This document shows, in pieces, positions 7,362 to 16,879 of a stretch of DNA of 49,312 nucleotides (position 1 is its first letter; every line of letters starts with the position of its first letter). The position numbers and the translations under genes were made by a program. Where the stretch lies: the NCBI GenBank assembly GCA_003153575.1, contig PLZW01000001.1:235229-284540 (forward strand), read 5' to 3'. Source of the stretch: Acidimicrobiaceae bacterium (GTDB lineage: Bacteria; Actinomycetota; Acidimicrobiia; Acidimicrobiales; RAAP-2). The notes below the pieces were generated by a model. That model saw nothing but the letters and a program-made list of their open reading frames with translations, searched no databases and was not told the origin of the DNA.

Positions 7362-10022
7362 CGGGAACGACCCCTCGAACGAGGCGACCGGACGACCCCG
7401 GAGGTCGACCAACCACCCCGTCCGACCCGGAAGGGCGACCACGGCGTCGTCGTCCGTCGGGTTGAACACCCGCACCTCGAGGGCGCCGACGTTGCGGCGG
7501 ACCGAGGACACCTTGGCGCCCTCGACCGTCAACTCGGTGCCCCGGTCGGGTCGGTAGCCCCCGCCGAACGATCCCGACACCTGGAGCGGAACCAGCACGT
7601 CGTCGGCCATGGCGTAGGGGTCGACGTCGGCGACCGACAGGGCGTAGGCGACGTCGACCGGTCCGAGCATCTGGGGCCCGTCAAGGATGTCCATGGGACC
7701 GGCCGGTAGCGGCCGGAGCGCCATACCGAGCCTGGACAGCATCCCGGTGGCCCGCAGCAGCGTCAGGGCGAGCGTGCCGGCCGCCGGGCCGGAACCGTCC
7801 GCGGCGTCGGCCAGGTCGACGAGCTCGTACTCCAACAGCCCCTCGTGGACCACGGTCAGGCCACCGGCCCGCACGAACCGACGCGAGGGGAACGTGGGGA
7901 GGCCGAACTCCTCATGGCGCCCCTCGGCGCTCAGACCCCGCTCGACGACGGTGAAGGCGCATTCGGCGTGCGACGTGGTCGCCGCGGTCGGGAGGGGCAG
8001 GTGGACCCGCAGGCGGTGGTCGCGCGACGGATTGGTGAATCGGATGCGGACCCGTACCGTCGGCTCGTCGGCCCGGACCTCGAGCGAGGTGGTGACGACC
8101 ACGTCCTTCGAGCCCGCCCGGGCGTGGGCGCTCCCGTCGACGTACTCCGGCCACGTGTACGTGGCGACGATGTCGAGCGTGGCCCGGACCGGTCCGGACT
8201 CCCCGGGGACGAGCACCACCGAATCGGGCACGTCGACGATCGAGTCGGTCGACGGTGGCGAGTAGTTGTAGGTGTCGCCGTGATCGCCCCCGTCGACGAG
8301 GCGGCCGTAGCCGGGTACCCCGTCGAGGGCGAAGGTGCCGCTTGCGGGGTCGGCGACGACGGTAACCATTCCATTGGTCAATGTCAGCCCGGTGGACGGG
8401 TCACCCTCGAGCCTCACCGGGTGGGACAGGTCAGCCGGGGCGAAACCGCCCCAGCCGAACCCGGGCACCGACTGCTGGCGGGCGAGGACGCGGCGGACGG
8501 GCGGCTGGTCGAAGACCAGCCGGACTTCGGTATCGGGACGGGCGGTCAGCCGCGTGAACAACTCCCGCTTGACCTCCTCGACCGGCACGCCCTCGCGCGG
8601 TTCCGGCCCGATCACCATGGTGATGTCGAGCCCGGTCTCGTCCTCGGTCAGACTCACGTCGGTCACGTAGGTCTGGTCGTCGATGCGGGCGCCCTGGAGC
8701 ATGCCGAGCATGTTGCGGACGGTCTCGCCGTCCAGGGTGATCGACCCGGGCAGCCCGCTGCGCTCGGACAGCACCTGGACGTGGGGACCGGCCTCTCCTT
8801 CGGCGGGCACCACCACGTCGACCAGTCCGGCGCGTTCATGGGCCGACGGGTTCACGACCACCGGACCGGCCTTCTCCATGGAGGTCCCGACGGCATGGAG
8901 CGCCAGTTCGGTCAGGCCCTCGCCGACGTGGCGGGCTTCGGCGTACCGGTGGAGCACGGCATCGACCACGTCGTCTGCCGAGCAGGCACAGATCGAGTCG
9001 TGGGCCGAGTTGCGCACGATCAGGGTCCAGGCCACGTCGAGGAAGGGGCCGGGCCAGCGGTCGGCCGGCAGGAACAGCGCCGACAACGGCTCGGCCAGCT
9101 GTTCGAGGGACCGCTCGGCCCGAGCCGCGGCCTGCTTGACGTCGACGCGGTTCGAGGCCACGCCCATCAGGACGTTGGAACGGAAGCCGGATCGGAGCTC
9201 GCCGCGCCACTCGACGAGCCCGTCGCGAGTGGTGCCCGCCAGATACTCGCCCAACGAGGAGATCGACAGCTCGAAGTCGTCCTGGAGCTGGTTAGCCTCG
9301 GCCACCACCCGCCCGAGCCAGGGCTGGGGGCGCAGGTGATCGGACCCGTTCATCAAGAGGATGGGGCCGTCCTCCGGGAGGAATGACAAGCACTCCTCCT
9401 CGATGGCGGCGAGCCGCCGGACCAGCTGCTTGGCGTCCTTGGGCAGGGCGGCGCCGTTGCCGTAGCCGGCGACGAGGTACTCGGCCCGGACGCTCGACCC
9501 GTCGGGTGCCGTCCAGATGAACGCGGTCTGCTCGACCGGTGACGGCACGCCCCGCCACACCACCGTGTGGCCGAGGCCGGCCTGGTCGAGGATCTGGGGC
9601 ATCTGGGCGACATGGCCGAACATGTCGGGCAGGTAGCCGACCTCCATCACCCCGCCGAAGGCGCTGCCCCGGACGATCCCCTTCTGGAGGTTGCGGATGA
9701 TGGTCTCGCCCGACACGAGGAACTCGTCCATCAGGATGTACCAAGGACCGACGGTGATCCGGCCGGCGGCGGCCAGGGCCCGCAAGCGTGGCTCGTTCTC
9801 GGGTCGGATCTCGAGGTAGTCGTCGATGACGGCCGACTGCCCGTCGAGCAGGAAGTGCCGGTAGGAGGTGTCGCGTTCCATCAGGTCGAGCAGTTCGTCG
9901 ACCAGGCGGACCAGCTTCAGCCGGAAGGTCTGGAACGGGGCGTACCACTCCCGGTCCCAGTGGGTGTGGGGGACGACTGCGACCGTGCGCGGGGCACGCC
10001 GTGCCGTGGGCCGGTCCATCAT
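7317..10022 (-). CDS. Alpha-mannosidase, glycoside hydrolase family 38
   Basis: The 901-residue product hydrolyses alpha-mannosides. It opens with the metal-binding HTHWDREW (H19, H21, D23) and has the nucleophile D133 in GYLPDMFGH; the long beta-sandwich C-terminal half is intact. There is no signal peptide, so a cytoplasmic role such as recycling of mannosylated compounds or mannosylglycerate-type sugars is likely. The ATG overlaps the stop of the 84-residue gene as ATGA, indicating coupled translation. Confidence 0.92.
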   Translation of the reverse strand: MMDRPTARRAPRTVAVVPHTHWDREWYAPFQTFRLKLVRLVDELLDLMERDTSYRHFLLDGQSAVIDDYLEIRPENEPRLRALAAAGRITVGPWYILMDEFLVSGETIIRNLQKGIVRGSAFGGVMEVGYLPDMFGHVAQMPQILDQAGLGHTVVWRGVPSPVEQTAFIWTAPDGSSVRAEYLVAGYGNGAALPKDAKQLVRRLAAIEEECLSFLPEDGPILLMNGSDHLRPQPWLGRVVAEANQLQDDFELSISSLGEYLAGTTRDGLVEWRGELRSGFRSNVLMGVASNRVDVKQAAARAERSLEQLAEPLSALFLPADRWPGPFLDVAWTLIVRNSAHDSICACSADDVVDAVLHRYAEARHVGEGLTELALHAVGTSMEKAGPVVVNPSAHERAGLVDVVVPAEGEAGPHVQVLSERSGLPGSITLDGETVRNMLGMLQGARIDDQTYVTDVSLTEDETGLDITMVIGPEPREGVPVEEVKRELFTRLTARPDTEVRLVFDQPPVRRVLARQQSVPGFGWGGFAPADLSHPVRLEGDPSTGLTLTNGMVTVVADPASGTFALDGVPGYGRLVDGGDHGDTYNYSPPSTDSIVDVPDSVVLVPGESGPVRATLDIVATYTWPEYVDGSAHARAGSKDVVVTTSLEVRADEPTVRVRIRFTNPSRDHRLRVHLPLPTAATTSHAECAFTVVERGLSAEGRHEEFGLPTFPSRRFVRAGGLTVVHEGLLEYELVDLADAADGSGPAAGTLALTLLRATGMLSRLGMALRPLPAGPMDILDGPQMLGPVDVAYALSVADVDPYAMADDVLVPLQVSGSFGGGYRPDRGTELTVEGAKVSSVRRNVGALEVRVFNPTDDDAVVALPGRTGWLVDLRGRPVASFEGSFPLRPHGIATARLDGH

Positions 10023-10273
10023 GGCTGCAGGTTCCCGTACTGCACCTCGTATGCCTGGAGCTCGCCCACCAGGCGCTCGACGTCCGCCGTCGTCTGGTCA
10101 GTGCCCCGACCGACGCGTTCGGCGTACAGGGCGGCGCCCAGGTCGTGGAGGAGGCCGTCCGCCTTGTGCTTGGCCGTGGCCTGGTCCAGCTTCTCCTGCC
10201 CGGCCTTGGTCGCCTCGCCGGCCTTGGCCAATCCGACCTCGGCCTGGGCCTTGACCTTGTCCATGAACCCCAT
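10019..10273 (-). CDS. Small helical protein of unknown function (84 aa)
   Basis: The product starts MGFMDKVKAQAEVGLAKAG and is helical, charged and Ala/Lys/Gln-rich, with no transmembrane segment. Similar short MGxMDKVKAQAE proteins occur in actinobacteria, but I know no function. GAGGAGG lies about 6 nt before the ATG. It is the first gene of a two-gene unit with the mannosidase (ATGA overlap). Confidence 0.75.
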   Translation of the reverse strand: MGFMDKVKAQAEVGLAKAGEATKAGQEKLDQATAKHKADGLLHDLGAALYAERVGRGTDQTTADVERLVGELQAYEVQYGNLQP

Positions 10274-10396
10274 GACGCCTCCTCGCGTGGTTGCCGATGA
10301 CGTTGGGCTAAGACTAGGACGCGTGCACCCCGCCGGGGGCCGGCGCCGGCCCCGTGGGCGCCCTACGTCCGAAGCAACGGAGACGAGGAGCCGACC

Positions 10397-11911
10397 GTGC
10401 GCCCCTGGCGTGACCATCTGGAGCCGGACGATCCCCTGGTAGTCGATGCCCGGGTGGGCGCGGCCGGCCTGACTGCGGCCGGCACCCTCCTCCACATCTG
10501 GTCGGGACTGTGGTCCTCGGCCCCGACCTCGCGCCTGTGGCACGAAGGCGGCCGGTGGTGGACGGCCGAGGAGTTCGACCAGGCCACCCGGCGGGCCGCC
10601 GGTCGCCTGCGGACCGCAGGCCTCGAGCCGGGACAGCGGGTGGTGTGGTCCACCGGTCCATCGGTCGACGCACTGGTCGCCCACGTCGGTGCGCTACGGG
10701 CCGGACTGGTGGTGGTGCCGGCCAACACCGCCTACTCGGAGCGCGAGCTGGTCCACGTGGTGAGCGACGTCCGGGCGTCGGCCGCCATCGTGGAACGGGC
10801 TGACCAGGCCGATTGGTGCAGCAGGTCGGGTCCCGGGTCGATGGTGGTGACCGGGCCCGGGCTCGACCTGCCCGACGGCGACCCGGGTCCGCTCGACGTG
10901 TGCGGGCCCGACGACCCGGCCCTGATCTGTTTCACGTCGGGGACGACGGGCACCCCCAAGGGTGCGGTGCTGCGCCACCGCCACCTGCTGGCCGCAGCGG
11001 AGTCGGTCACCCGGGCCTGGCGGATGTCGCCCGGGGACCGTCTGGTGCACTGCCTGCCGATCTTCCACGCCCACGGTCTGGTGGTGGGCGCCTACGGCAC
11101 GATGACGGCCGGCGGCTCGGCGGTCCTGCTGCCCGGCTTCGACCCCGGAGCGGTGGCCGCTGCCGCCGTCGACCAGCGGGCCACACTGTTCTTCGGGGTC
11201 CCCACCATGTATCACCGCCTGGTGTCCTCGGGCCGGGCCGCCGACCTGTCCCACCTCCGGCTGTGCGTATCCGGCTCAGCACCGTTGCCCGCCGACCTGC
11301 ACGCGGCGGCCTCGACCGCCATCGGCAGCGTGGTTCTCGAGCGCTACGGCATGACGGAGACCCTCATGAATACGTCGAACCCGTACGCGGGGGAGCGGCG
11401 GGCCGGCACCGTCGGGTTCCCACTGCCCGGCGTGGAGGTGGCCTTCGACGACGCCGGCCAGGTCCTGCTGCGGGGCCCCAACGTCTTCGACGGCTACTTC
11501 GAGCGGGCCACGGCCACGGCCGATGCCTTCCGTGACCTGGGCGACGGGGGCGGGCCGTGGTTCGCCACCGGCGACCTCGGGAGCGACGAGAGCGGGTACC
11601 TGGTCATCCGGGGCAGGTCCAAGGAGTTGATCATCTCCGGCGGGTTCAACGTCTACCCGGCCGAAGTGGAGGACGTGCTCGCCGGATGCCCGGGTGTCGC
11701 CGAGGTGGCCGTGACCGGCACCCCGTCAGACGAGTGGGGCGAGGTGGTGACGGCATGGGTGGTGGCCGACGGCGCCGCCCCGTCGCTCGATGACCTGCGG
11801 GCCCACTGCTCCGGGCTCCTCGCCCCCTACAAGCAGCCCCGCCTGGTCCGGATGGTCGACGCGCTGCCCCGCAACGCACTGGGCAAGGTGGTGCGCAGCC
11901 AGCTCGGATGA
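10397..11911 (+). CDS. Acyl-CoA synthetase, malonyl-CoA synthetase (MatB)-like
   Basis: This ANL enzyme (504 aa) would activate an acid to acyl-AMP and then acyl-CoA. It has the P-loop FTSGTTGTPKG (179-189), the A5 motif RYGMTET (316-322) followed by NTSNPYAGERRAGTVGFPLP, the hinge TGDLG and catalytic K497 (NALGKVVR). The segment after A5 resembles MatB, in which Arg of the RYGMTE region contacts the malonyl carboxylate, so malonate or methylmalonate is the best guess. GTG start with GAGGAG 10 nt upstream. General acyl-CoA ligase is the fallback call. Confidence 0.82.
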   Translation: MRPWRDHLEPDDPLVVDARVGAAGLTAAGTLLHIWSGLWSSAPTSRLWHEGGRWWTAEEFDQATRRAAGRLRTAGLEPGQRVVWSTGPSVDALVAHVGALRAGLVVVPANTAYSERELVHVVSDVRASAAIVERADQADWCSRSGPGSMVVTGPGLDLPDGDPGPLDVCGPDDPALICFTSGTTGTPKGAVLRHRHLLAAAESVTRAWRMSPGDRLVHCLPIFHAHGLVVGAYGTMTAGGSAVLLPGFDPGAVAAAAVDQRATLFFGVPTMYHRLVSSGRAADLSHLRLCVSGSAPLPADLHAAASTAIGSVVLERYGMTETLMNTSNPYAGERRAGTVGFPLPGVEVAFDDAGQVLLRGPNVFDGYFERATATADAFRDLGDGGGPWFATGDLGSDESGYLVIRGRSKELIISGGFNVYPAEVEDVLAGCPGVAEVAVTGTPSDEWGEVVTAWVVADGAAPSLDDLRAHCSGLLAPYKQPRLVRMVDALPRNALGKVVRSQLG

Positions 11912-11949
11912 TGCCGTGCCCCGGGGGTCGATCGTTGTAGGTTGCCGGC

Positions 11950-12651
11950 ATGGCCCGACCGTCGAGTCGAATTGCCCGTCCGCCCCGACCCGACACCGGA
12001 CGGCGGCCTACGGCCCCCCCGACCCTCCGCCTCGAGCGCCGGTTCCTGCGGTCCGGCGTGGCCCGGCTGGGCGCCATGGACGAGGTTGGACGGGGATCGC
12101 CGGCCGGGCCGGTCCATGTCGGCCTGGTGGTGGTGGTCGAGGAGGTCGGTCATCCCCCTCCCGGCATCCGCGACTCGAAGCTCCTGACACCCGGGGCACG
12201 CGAGCGGCTCGTACCCCGCATCGAAGTATGGGCGGCTGAGTGGGCCATCGGTCGCGCCGAGCCCGTGGAGATCGACGACCTCGGCCTGACCGCCGCGTTG
12301 CGTCTGGCGGGTACCCGGGCCCTCGAGCAGCTGACCGAGCCGCCCGACACCGTGCTGCTGGACGGGAACCACGACTGGCTGACCGAGGGTGATCGATCGG
12401 GCGCTTCCAGCGCGCGACCGGAGGTGTGCACCCGGGTCAAGGCCGATCTGACCTGCACCTCGGTGGCGGCGGCCAGCATCCTGGCCAAGGTGGCCCGCGA
12501 CGCGGTGATGGTCGGCCTGGCGGAGGAGTACCCCGGGTACGGGTGGGAGGCGAACAAGGGGTACGCCACCGAAGAACACTTCGCCGCCATCCGCAGTCTG
12601 GGCACCACGCCCCACCACCGTCATTCGTGGCGCCTGCCCGAGCCGGTCTGA
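11950..12651 (+). CDS. rnhB: Ribonuclease HII
   Basis: RNase HII removes ribonucleotides and RNA primers from DNA. The 233-residue product has all motifs: MDEVGRGSPAGPV (D44, E45), RDSKLL, the third acidic ligand D138 in LLDGN, and KADLTCTSVAAASILAKVARD with the fourth ligand. The C-terminal GYATEEHFAAIRSLG and HHRHSW are also typical. The first about 30 residues are Pro/Arg-rich and not conserved, so a later start is possible. Confidence 0.95.
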   Translation: MARPSSRIARPPRPDTGRRPTAPPTLRLERRFLRSGVARLGAMDEVGRGSPAGPVHVGLVVVVEEVGHPPPGIRDSKLLTPGARERLVPRIEVWAAEWAIGRAEPVEIDDLGLTAALRLAGTRALEQLTEPPDTVLLDGNHDWLTEGDRSGASSARPEVCTRVKADLTCTSVAAASILAKVARDAVMVGLAEEYPGYGWEANKGYATEEHFAAIRSLGTTPHHRHSWRLPEPV

Positions 12652-12669
12652 CCGAGCCGGCTGGAACTC

Positions 12670-13920
12670 CTACGTGGGCGCCGGCTCCTTCGGCAGGCCG
12701 AGGACCCGCTCGCCGAGGATGTTGCGCATGACCTCATCGGACCCGCCGGCGATGCGCATCCCCGGCACGCCGAGCAGGTACTGGTGCCAGGAATAGGTGC
12801 CCCACGCGCCGGTGTCGGCCACCAGCGCCGGGCCGAAGATCGCCGACACGGCCTCGTAGGTGCGCACCATATTGGCGGTCAGCGACAACTTGCCCAGCGA
12901 CATCTCCGGCCCCGGAAGCTGCCCGGCGGCGATCTTGGCCATGGCCCGGCTGTTGGTGTACCCGGCCACCCGTTCGTTGATGACGATCTCGGCCAGCTGC
13001 TGACGGATCAACGCGTCGCCCGACTTGCCCGCGGCGCGGGCCGCCTCGATCAGCCGGGTCGACTGCGGCAGGCTCAGGCCGCCGGCACCACCCCCGATGG
13101 AGGCCCGCTCGTTCATGAGCGTGGTGAGGGCGACCGTCCAGCCGCCGTTGACCTCCCCGAGGAGGTGGGATGCGGGGACGCGGACGTCGGTGAAGAAGAC
13201 CTCGTTGAACGAGGCGCCGCCGGTCATCTGGCGCAACGGCCGCACTTCGACGCCGGGGGCGTGCATGTCGACCACGAAGCCGGTCAGGCCGCGGTGCTTG
13301 GGCAGGTCCGGGTCGGTGCGGCAGATGATCTCGCCGATGTCGGACACCTGGGCGCCCGACGTCCACACCTTCTGCCCATTGAGGATCCACTCGTCGCCGT
13401 CCTTGACGGCACGGGTCTGGAGCGAGGCCAGATCCGAGCCGGAGGACGGCTCGCTGAACAGCTGGCAGGCCACGATGTCGCCCCGCCACATCTTCTTGAG
13501 GTAGGCCTCCTTCACCTCGTCAGTGGCGTGGTCCAGGATCGTCGGGGCCACCATGCCGAGGCCGATGCCGTAGATCGACTGCGACGGGGTCCGGTAGCCG
13601 GCAGCCGTGTGGCCCCAGATGCGCCGGTACTCGGTGGGGAGGCCGCGACCCCCGTACCGGGTGGGACCGGTGATCCACCCGAAGCCGGCGTCGAACACCT
13701 TCTGGGCCCAGGCCCGCGAGGCGGCGAGGTCCGCCTCCTGCTGTTCGGGCGACCGCTCCGGAAACAGGCTGACGTCGTCCGACCCCTGGCCCCACACGAA
13801 CGTCTCGACGGGACGCCGCTCGGCGTTGGCCTCGAGGAATGTCACGGCCTCGGCCTCGAACGCCTCGGGCGTCGGCGCCCCGGTGGCGGTGGTCGACTCG
13901 GCCTGCTCGGTGACGCTCAT
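12670..13920 (-). CDS. Acyl-CoA dehydrogenase (FadE-like)
   Basis: This FAD enzyme (416 aa) oxidises an acyl-CoA to the enoyl-CoA. It shows the FAD-binding FSEPSSGSDLA and WTSGAQ segments, MNERASIGGG on helix G and the C-terminal GSDEVMRNILGERVLGLP. ATG 13920 has AAGGGGATC upstream; the frame extends 16 codons further but without a good start. Glu in NERA may be the catalytic base, since the classical C-terminal Glu position reads AGGSDE. Substrate cannot be told; branched, sterol-side-chain or aromatic CoA esters are possible. Confidence 0.9.
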   Translation of the reverse strand: MSVTEQAESTTATGAPTPEAFEAEAVTFLEANAERRPVETFVWGQGSDDVSLFPERSPEQQEADLAASRAWAQKVFDAGFGWITGPTRYGGRGLPTEYRRIWGHTAAGYRTPSQSIYGIGLGMVAPTILDHATDEVKEAYLKKMWRGDIVACQLFSEPSSGSDLASLQTRAVKDGDEWILNGQKVWTSGAQVSDIGEIICRTDPDLPKHRGLTGFVVDMHAPGVEVRPLRQMTGGASFNEVFFTDVRVPASHLLGEVNGGWTVALTTLMNERASIGGGAGGLSLPQSTRLIEAARAAGKSGDALIRQQLAEIVINERVAGYTNSRAMAKIAAGQLPGPEMSLGKLSLTANMVRTYEAVSAIFGPALVADTGAWGTYSWHQYLLGVPGMRIAGGSDEVMRNILGERVLGLPKEPAPT

Positions 13921-14032
13921 GTCCGGATCCCCTTCATTTCGGTGCCGCACCCTCGGCCAGCCCGGCAAAGCGTAACCGGGGTGGGGGAGAGCGTCCGACC
14001 CCGGAGCGGTCGGCGTGCAGTAGACACTTCAC

Positions 14033-14944
14033 GTGGCTTACGTCCTCGCGCTGCTGGCCGCGCTGGCTAACGCCCTGAGCGCCATCTTCCAGCGCATCGG
14101 GGTGCAGAACGCCCCGGCCGACACGGTGATGAGCGTCCGTCTGATCCGCCACGCCTTCTCCAACGCCATCTGGTTCCTGGGTCTGGCCATGATCGTCGTG
14201 GGTTTCCTGCTCCAGGCCGGTGCCCTCCACTACGGCCAGCTCAGCTCGGTCCAGCCCCTGGTCACCACCGAGCTGCTGTTCCTGGTCCTTATCCTCGGCG
14301 CCTGGTTCCGGTACCACCTGGGATGGAAGGAGTGGGGCGGTTCGGGGGCGGCGGCCGGCGGCCTGGCCACCTTCCTGGTGGTGGCCGCTCCAGGGGGCGG
14401 GAACGTGATCCCGACCCGGCACACCTGGATCGTGGTCTTCGTGGTGATCGGCGCGGTGTCGGCCGGGTGTACCGCACTCGGCTTCACCGGGCCGCGCTGG
14501 TTCCGGGCGGCCATGTTCGGCTCGGCCGGAGCCGTGTTGTTCGCCCTGGCCGCCGCGTTGACGAAGCAGTTCACCAATCTGCTCACCGAGGGTTGGGTGC
14601 ACGTGGTCACCGACTGGGTGCCCTACGCCCTCCTGGCTACCGGCGTGATCGGCCTCTTCCTCATCCAGAGCTCGTTCCACGCCGGGCCGATCACGTCGTC
14701 CCAGGCCGCCATCACCATCATTGACCCGATCGTGAGCGTCGTCATCGGGATCTACCTGTTCCACGACCGCCTGGAGACCGCCGGGTGGCGGCTGCCGGTC
14801 GAGGTGGTGGCCATCGTGGTCGTGGTCGCAGGGGTACTGCTGCTGTCGATGTCACCGCTGGTAGCCGGGGCCAAGGACGAATCCGGCAAGGGGGACAAGC
14901 TGGTCCGCCGGCCCCGGCAGGGCCTCGCCCCCGGGTCCGCCTAG
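14033..14944 (+). CDS. DMT-superfamily (EamA-like) membrane transporter
   Basis: The 303-residue protein has about nine to ten hydrophobic helices in two EamA-like halves, with a short cytoplasmic Lys/Arg-rich C-terminus. The first helix region reads YVLALLAALANALSAIFQR, typical of actinobacterial DMT proteins. Substrate is unknown. The GTG start follows a 112-bp gap shared with the divergent acyl-CoA dehydrogenase. Its stop and that of the convergent epimerase share one palindromic CTAG (14941-14944). Confidence 0.82.
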   Translation: MAYVLALLAALANALSAIFQRIGVQNAPADTVMSVRLIRHAFSNAIWFLGLAMIVVGFLLQAGALHYGQLSSVQPLVTTELLFLVLILGAWFRYHLGWKEWGGSGAAAGGLATFLVVAAPGGGNVIPTRHTWIVVFVVIGAVSAGCTALGFTGPRWFRAAMFGSAGAVLFALAAALTKQFTNLLTEGWVHVVTDWVPYALLATGVIGLFLIQSSFHAGPITSSQAAITIIDPIVSVVIGIYLFHDRLETAGWRLPVEVVAIVVVVAGVLLLSMSPLVAGAKDESGKGDKLVRRPRQGLAPGSA

Positions 14945-15870
14945 GAGCCGCCCAACTGGGAGCCCACGGCCTCGTCGAGGTCGGGGTGGAGGAACCGGTA
15001 CCCCGACCGCTCGAGCTGAGCGGGCAGGACCCGCTGGCTGCTGAGCACCATGTCGCCCGCCATCTCCGTCCCGAGGACGAGCTTCAGCACAGGGGCGGGC
15101 ACGGCCAGGAAGGACGGACGGTGCAGGGCGGTCCCGATGGCCCTGGCCAGTTCGGCGTCGGTGGCGGGGTGGGGGGCGGTGGCGTTGACCGGTCCGGAGA
15201 GCGAGGTATCGGCCACACAGTGGAGGACGGCTGCCACCTGGTCGTCGAGGGTGATCCAGCTGCGGAACTGGCGACCGGAGCCGATCCTGCCCCCCAACCC
15301 GAGCTTGAACAGGGGAAGCTGCTTGGCCAATGCACCGCCGGACGCGCTGAGCACGATGCCCGTCCGGAGCAGCACGGTGCGGATGCCCGCCTCCGGCGCG
15401 GGTGCGGTGGCGGCCTCCCACGACGCGCATACCTCGGCCAGGAACCCGGAGCCGGGCGCTGACGCCTCGGTCAGGACCTCGTCGCCGCGGTCGCCGTAGT
15501 AGCCGACGGCCGAGGAGCTCACCAGGACCGGCGGCGTCCGGTCGAGTGCGGCGATGGTGTGGGTGATCAGTTGGGTGGACCGGACCCGACTGTCGAGGAT
15601 CTCAGCTTTGCGTGATGCGCTCCACCGTCTGTCACCCACCCCGGCCCCGGCCAGGTGGACCACGCCGTCCAATGGACGAGCGGCGCGGAGGCCGGCGGTG
15701 TCGACGGTGCCTGCCCCCGGATCCCATGCCACGTCGGTGACACCCGCCTTCGCGGGCCGCCGGCCCGACGAGCTGCGGACCATCCGGGTCACCGTGTCGC
15801 CCCGGGCGAGCGCGGCGTCGACCAGGGCCGTGCCGATGAGCCCGGAGGACCCGGTGACGAGGAGGTGCAT
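14941..15870 (-). CDS. TIGR01777-family NAD-dependent epimerase (YfcH/SulA-like SDR)
   Basis: The 309-residue extended SDR has the nucleotide motif VTGSSGLIG (5-13), HLAGAGVGDRRWS, SSSAVGYYG with the active-site Tyr, and RTGIVLS, followed by the DUF1731 C-terminal domain. The family is linked to cell division (SulA-like) in cyanobacteria, but its reaction is unknown. It lies 6 bp downstream of the hydrolase gene on the same strand, so the two probably form an operon. Confidence 0.88.
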   Translation of the reverse strand: MHLLVTGSSGLIGTALVDAALARGDTVTRMVRSSSGRRPAKAGVTDVAWDPGAGTVDTAGLRAARPLDGVVHLAGAGVGDRRWSASRKAEILDSRVRSTQLITHTIAALDRTPPVLVSSSAVGYYGDRGDEVLTEASAPGSGFLAEVCASWEAATAPAPEAGIRTVLLRTGIVLSASGGALAKQLPLFKLGLGGRIGSGRQFRSWITLDDQVAAVLHCVADTSLSGPVNATAPHPATDAELARAIGTALHRPSFLAVPAPVLKLVLGTEMAGDMVLSSQRVLPAQLERSGYRFLHPDLDEAVGSQLGGS

Positions 15871-15876
15871 GACGTC

Positions 15877-16692
15877 CTACCCGGCCACCGACTCGGGGTG
15901 TCCCGATCCCCGCCCGGGGACCCGGGCCACGGCGGCGCGCACGATCTGGGCGAACGCGTCCGGATGCGTCAGGTGGGCCCCGTGGCCCGCCCCTTCGATC
16001 TCGATCAGCTCGGCATCGGGTGCCTGCTCGATCAGCCAGTCGGCCGACGACCGGTGGTGGGGGAGCGACTCGCTCCCGCGTCCGAAGACGGCCGGCACGG
16101 CGAGGTCGGCCACGTCGAAGGGCGGCTCGGTGGTACGGATGGCCGCGAGCTCGGCGGCCAAGGCCGCGCCGTCGGCGCGCCGGGCTTCCCGCGTCCCTTC
16201 GGGCAGCCGGTCCCACGCCGAGTCGCCCACCATGCGGCGGAAGAAGCGCTCGGCGGCCAGTCCGGGGTCGTCCCCGGCGTCGGCGGCATGGGGCGTACGC
16301 GGTCGGGTGGCCCACGACCCGAGCCACGGCATCGGCGGCTCGTAGGCGGCGACGGCCAGAACGGGCCCGGGGCCACCGGGGCGGAGTGCGGCACCCAGGG
16401 CGATGTCGCCCCCGTAGCTGTGGCCCACCACCACGGCGGGACGGCCGTCGATCACGGCCAGGAGATCGTCGACGTGTCCGTCCAGGGTCTCGTGCACCGG
16501 GACCACGTGGCGGGACCCGTGGTAGCCGCGGCGGTCGTAGGCCACGGTGTGCAGGTCGTCGAGGCGGCGGATGACGCGGGCGAAACTGCCGGCCCGGTCG
16601 AGCGATCCGTGGACCAGGACGACGAGGGGAGCGTCGGGGTCGGCCGTCGTCGGCTTGTGCTCGGTCAGGGACAGTCGGTGGTCGGTGGCCAT
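15877..16692 (-). CDS. Alpha/beta hydrolase
   Basis: The 271-residue protein has the fold's elements in order: HGSLDRAGSF oxyanion region, nucleophile S92 in GHSYGG, and catalytic H237 in GAGHGAH. No signal peptide is visible. It is the first gene of a pair with the TIGR01777 epimerase. Esterase, lactonase or dienelactone-type activity are all possible. Confidence 0.85.
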   Translation of the reverse strand: MATDHRLSLTEHKPTTADPDAPLVVLVHGSLDRAGSFARVIRRLDDLHTVAYDRRGYHGSRHVVPVHETLDGHVDDLLAVIDGRPAVVVGHSYGGDIALGAALRPGGPGPVLAVAAYEPPMPWLGSWATRPRTPHAADAGDDPGLAAERFFRRMVGDSAWDRLPEGTREARRADGAALAAELAAIRTTEPPFDVADLAVPAVFGRGSESLPHHRSSADWLIEQAPDAELIEIEGAGHGAHLTHPDAFAQIVRAAVARVPGRGSGHPESVAG

Positions 16693-16801
16693 CCGGGCCA
16701 GCCTCGCAGGGAGGCGGGGGGCGCGGCCATTCCCGGCTTCGACGTCCCCGCGGCCAATCGACCACCTGAGGTGGATGGCCGACGGGAACCGCCCAGTTCA
16801 G

Positions 16802-16814
16802 GGGTCCATGACCC
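16802..16814. promoter_or_regulatory. Inverted repeat upstream of second HU gene
   Basis: GGGTC-CAT-GACCC is a perfect 5+3+5 palindrome 66 nt before the GTG of HU. A second one, CCACC-TGA-GGTGG, lies at 16762-16774. Either could be an operator in the 187-bp promoter region; no clear -10/-35 pair is visible. Confidence 0.25.
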
Positions 16815-16879
16815 GATATGCGCACATGGGCTCGCCAGATCGTGCATTGTTAGGGCTTCCATTTGACCAAGGAGAAACA

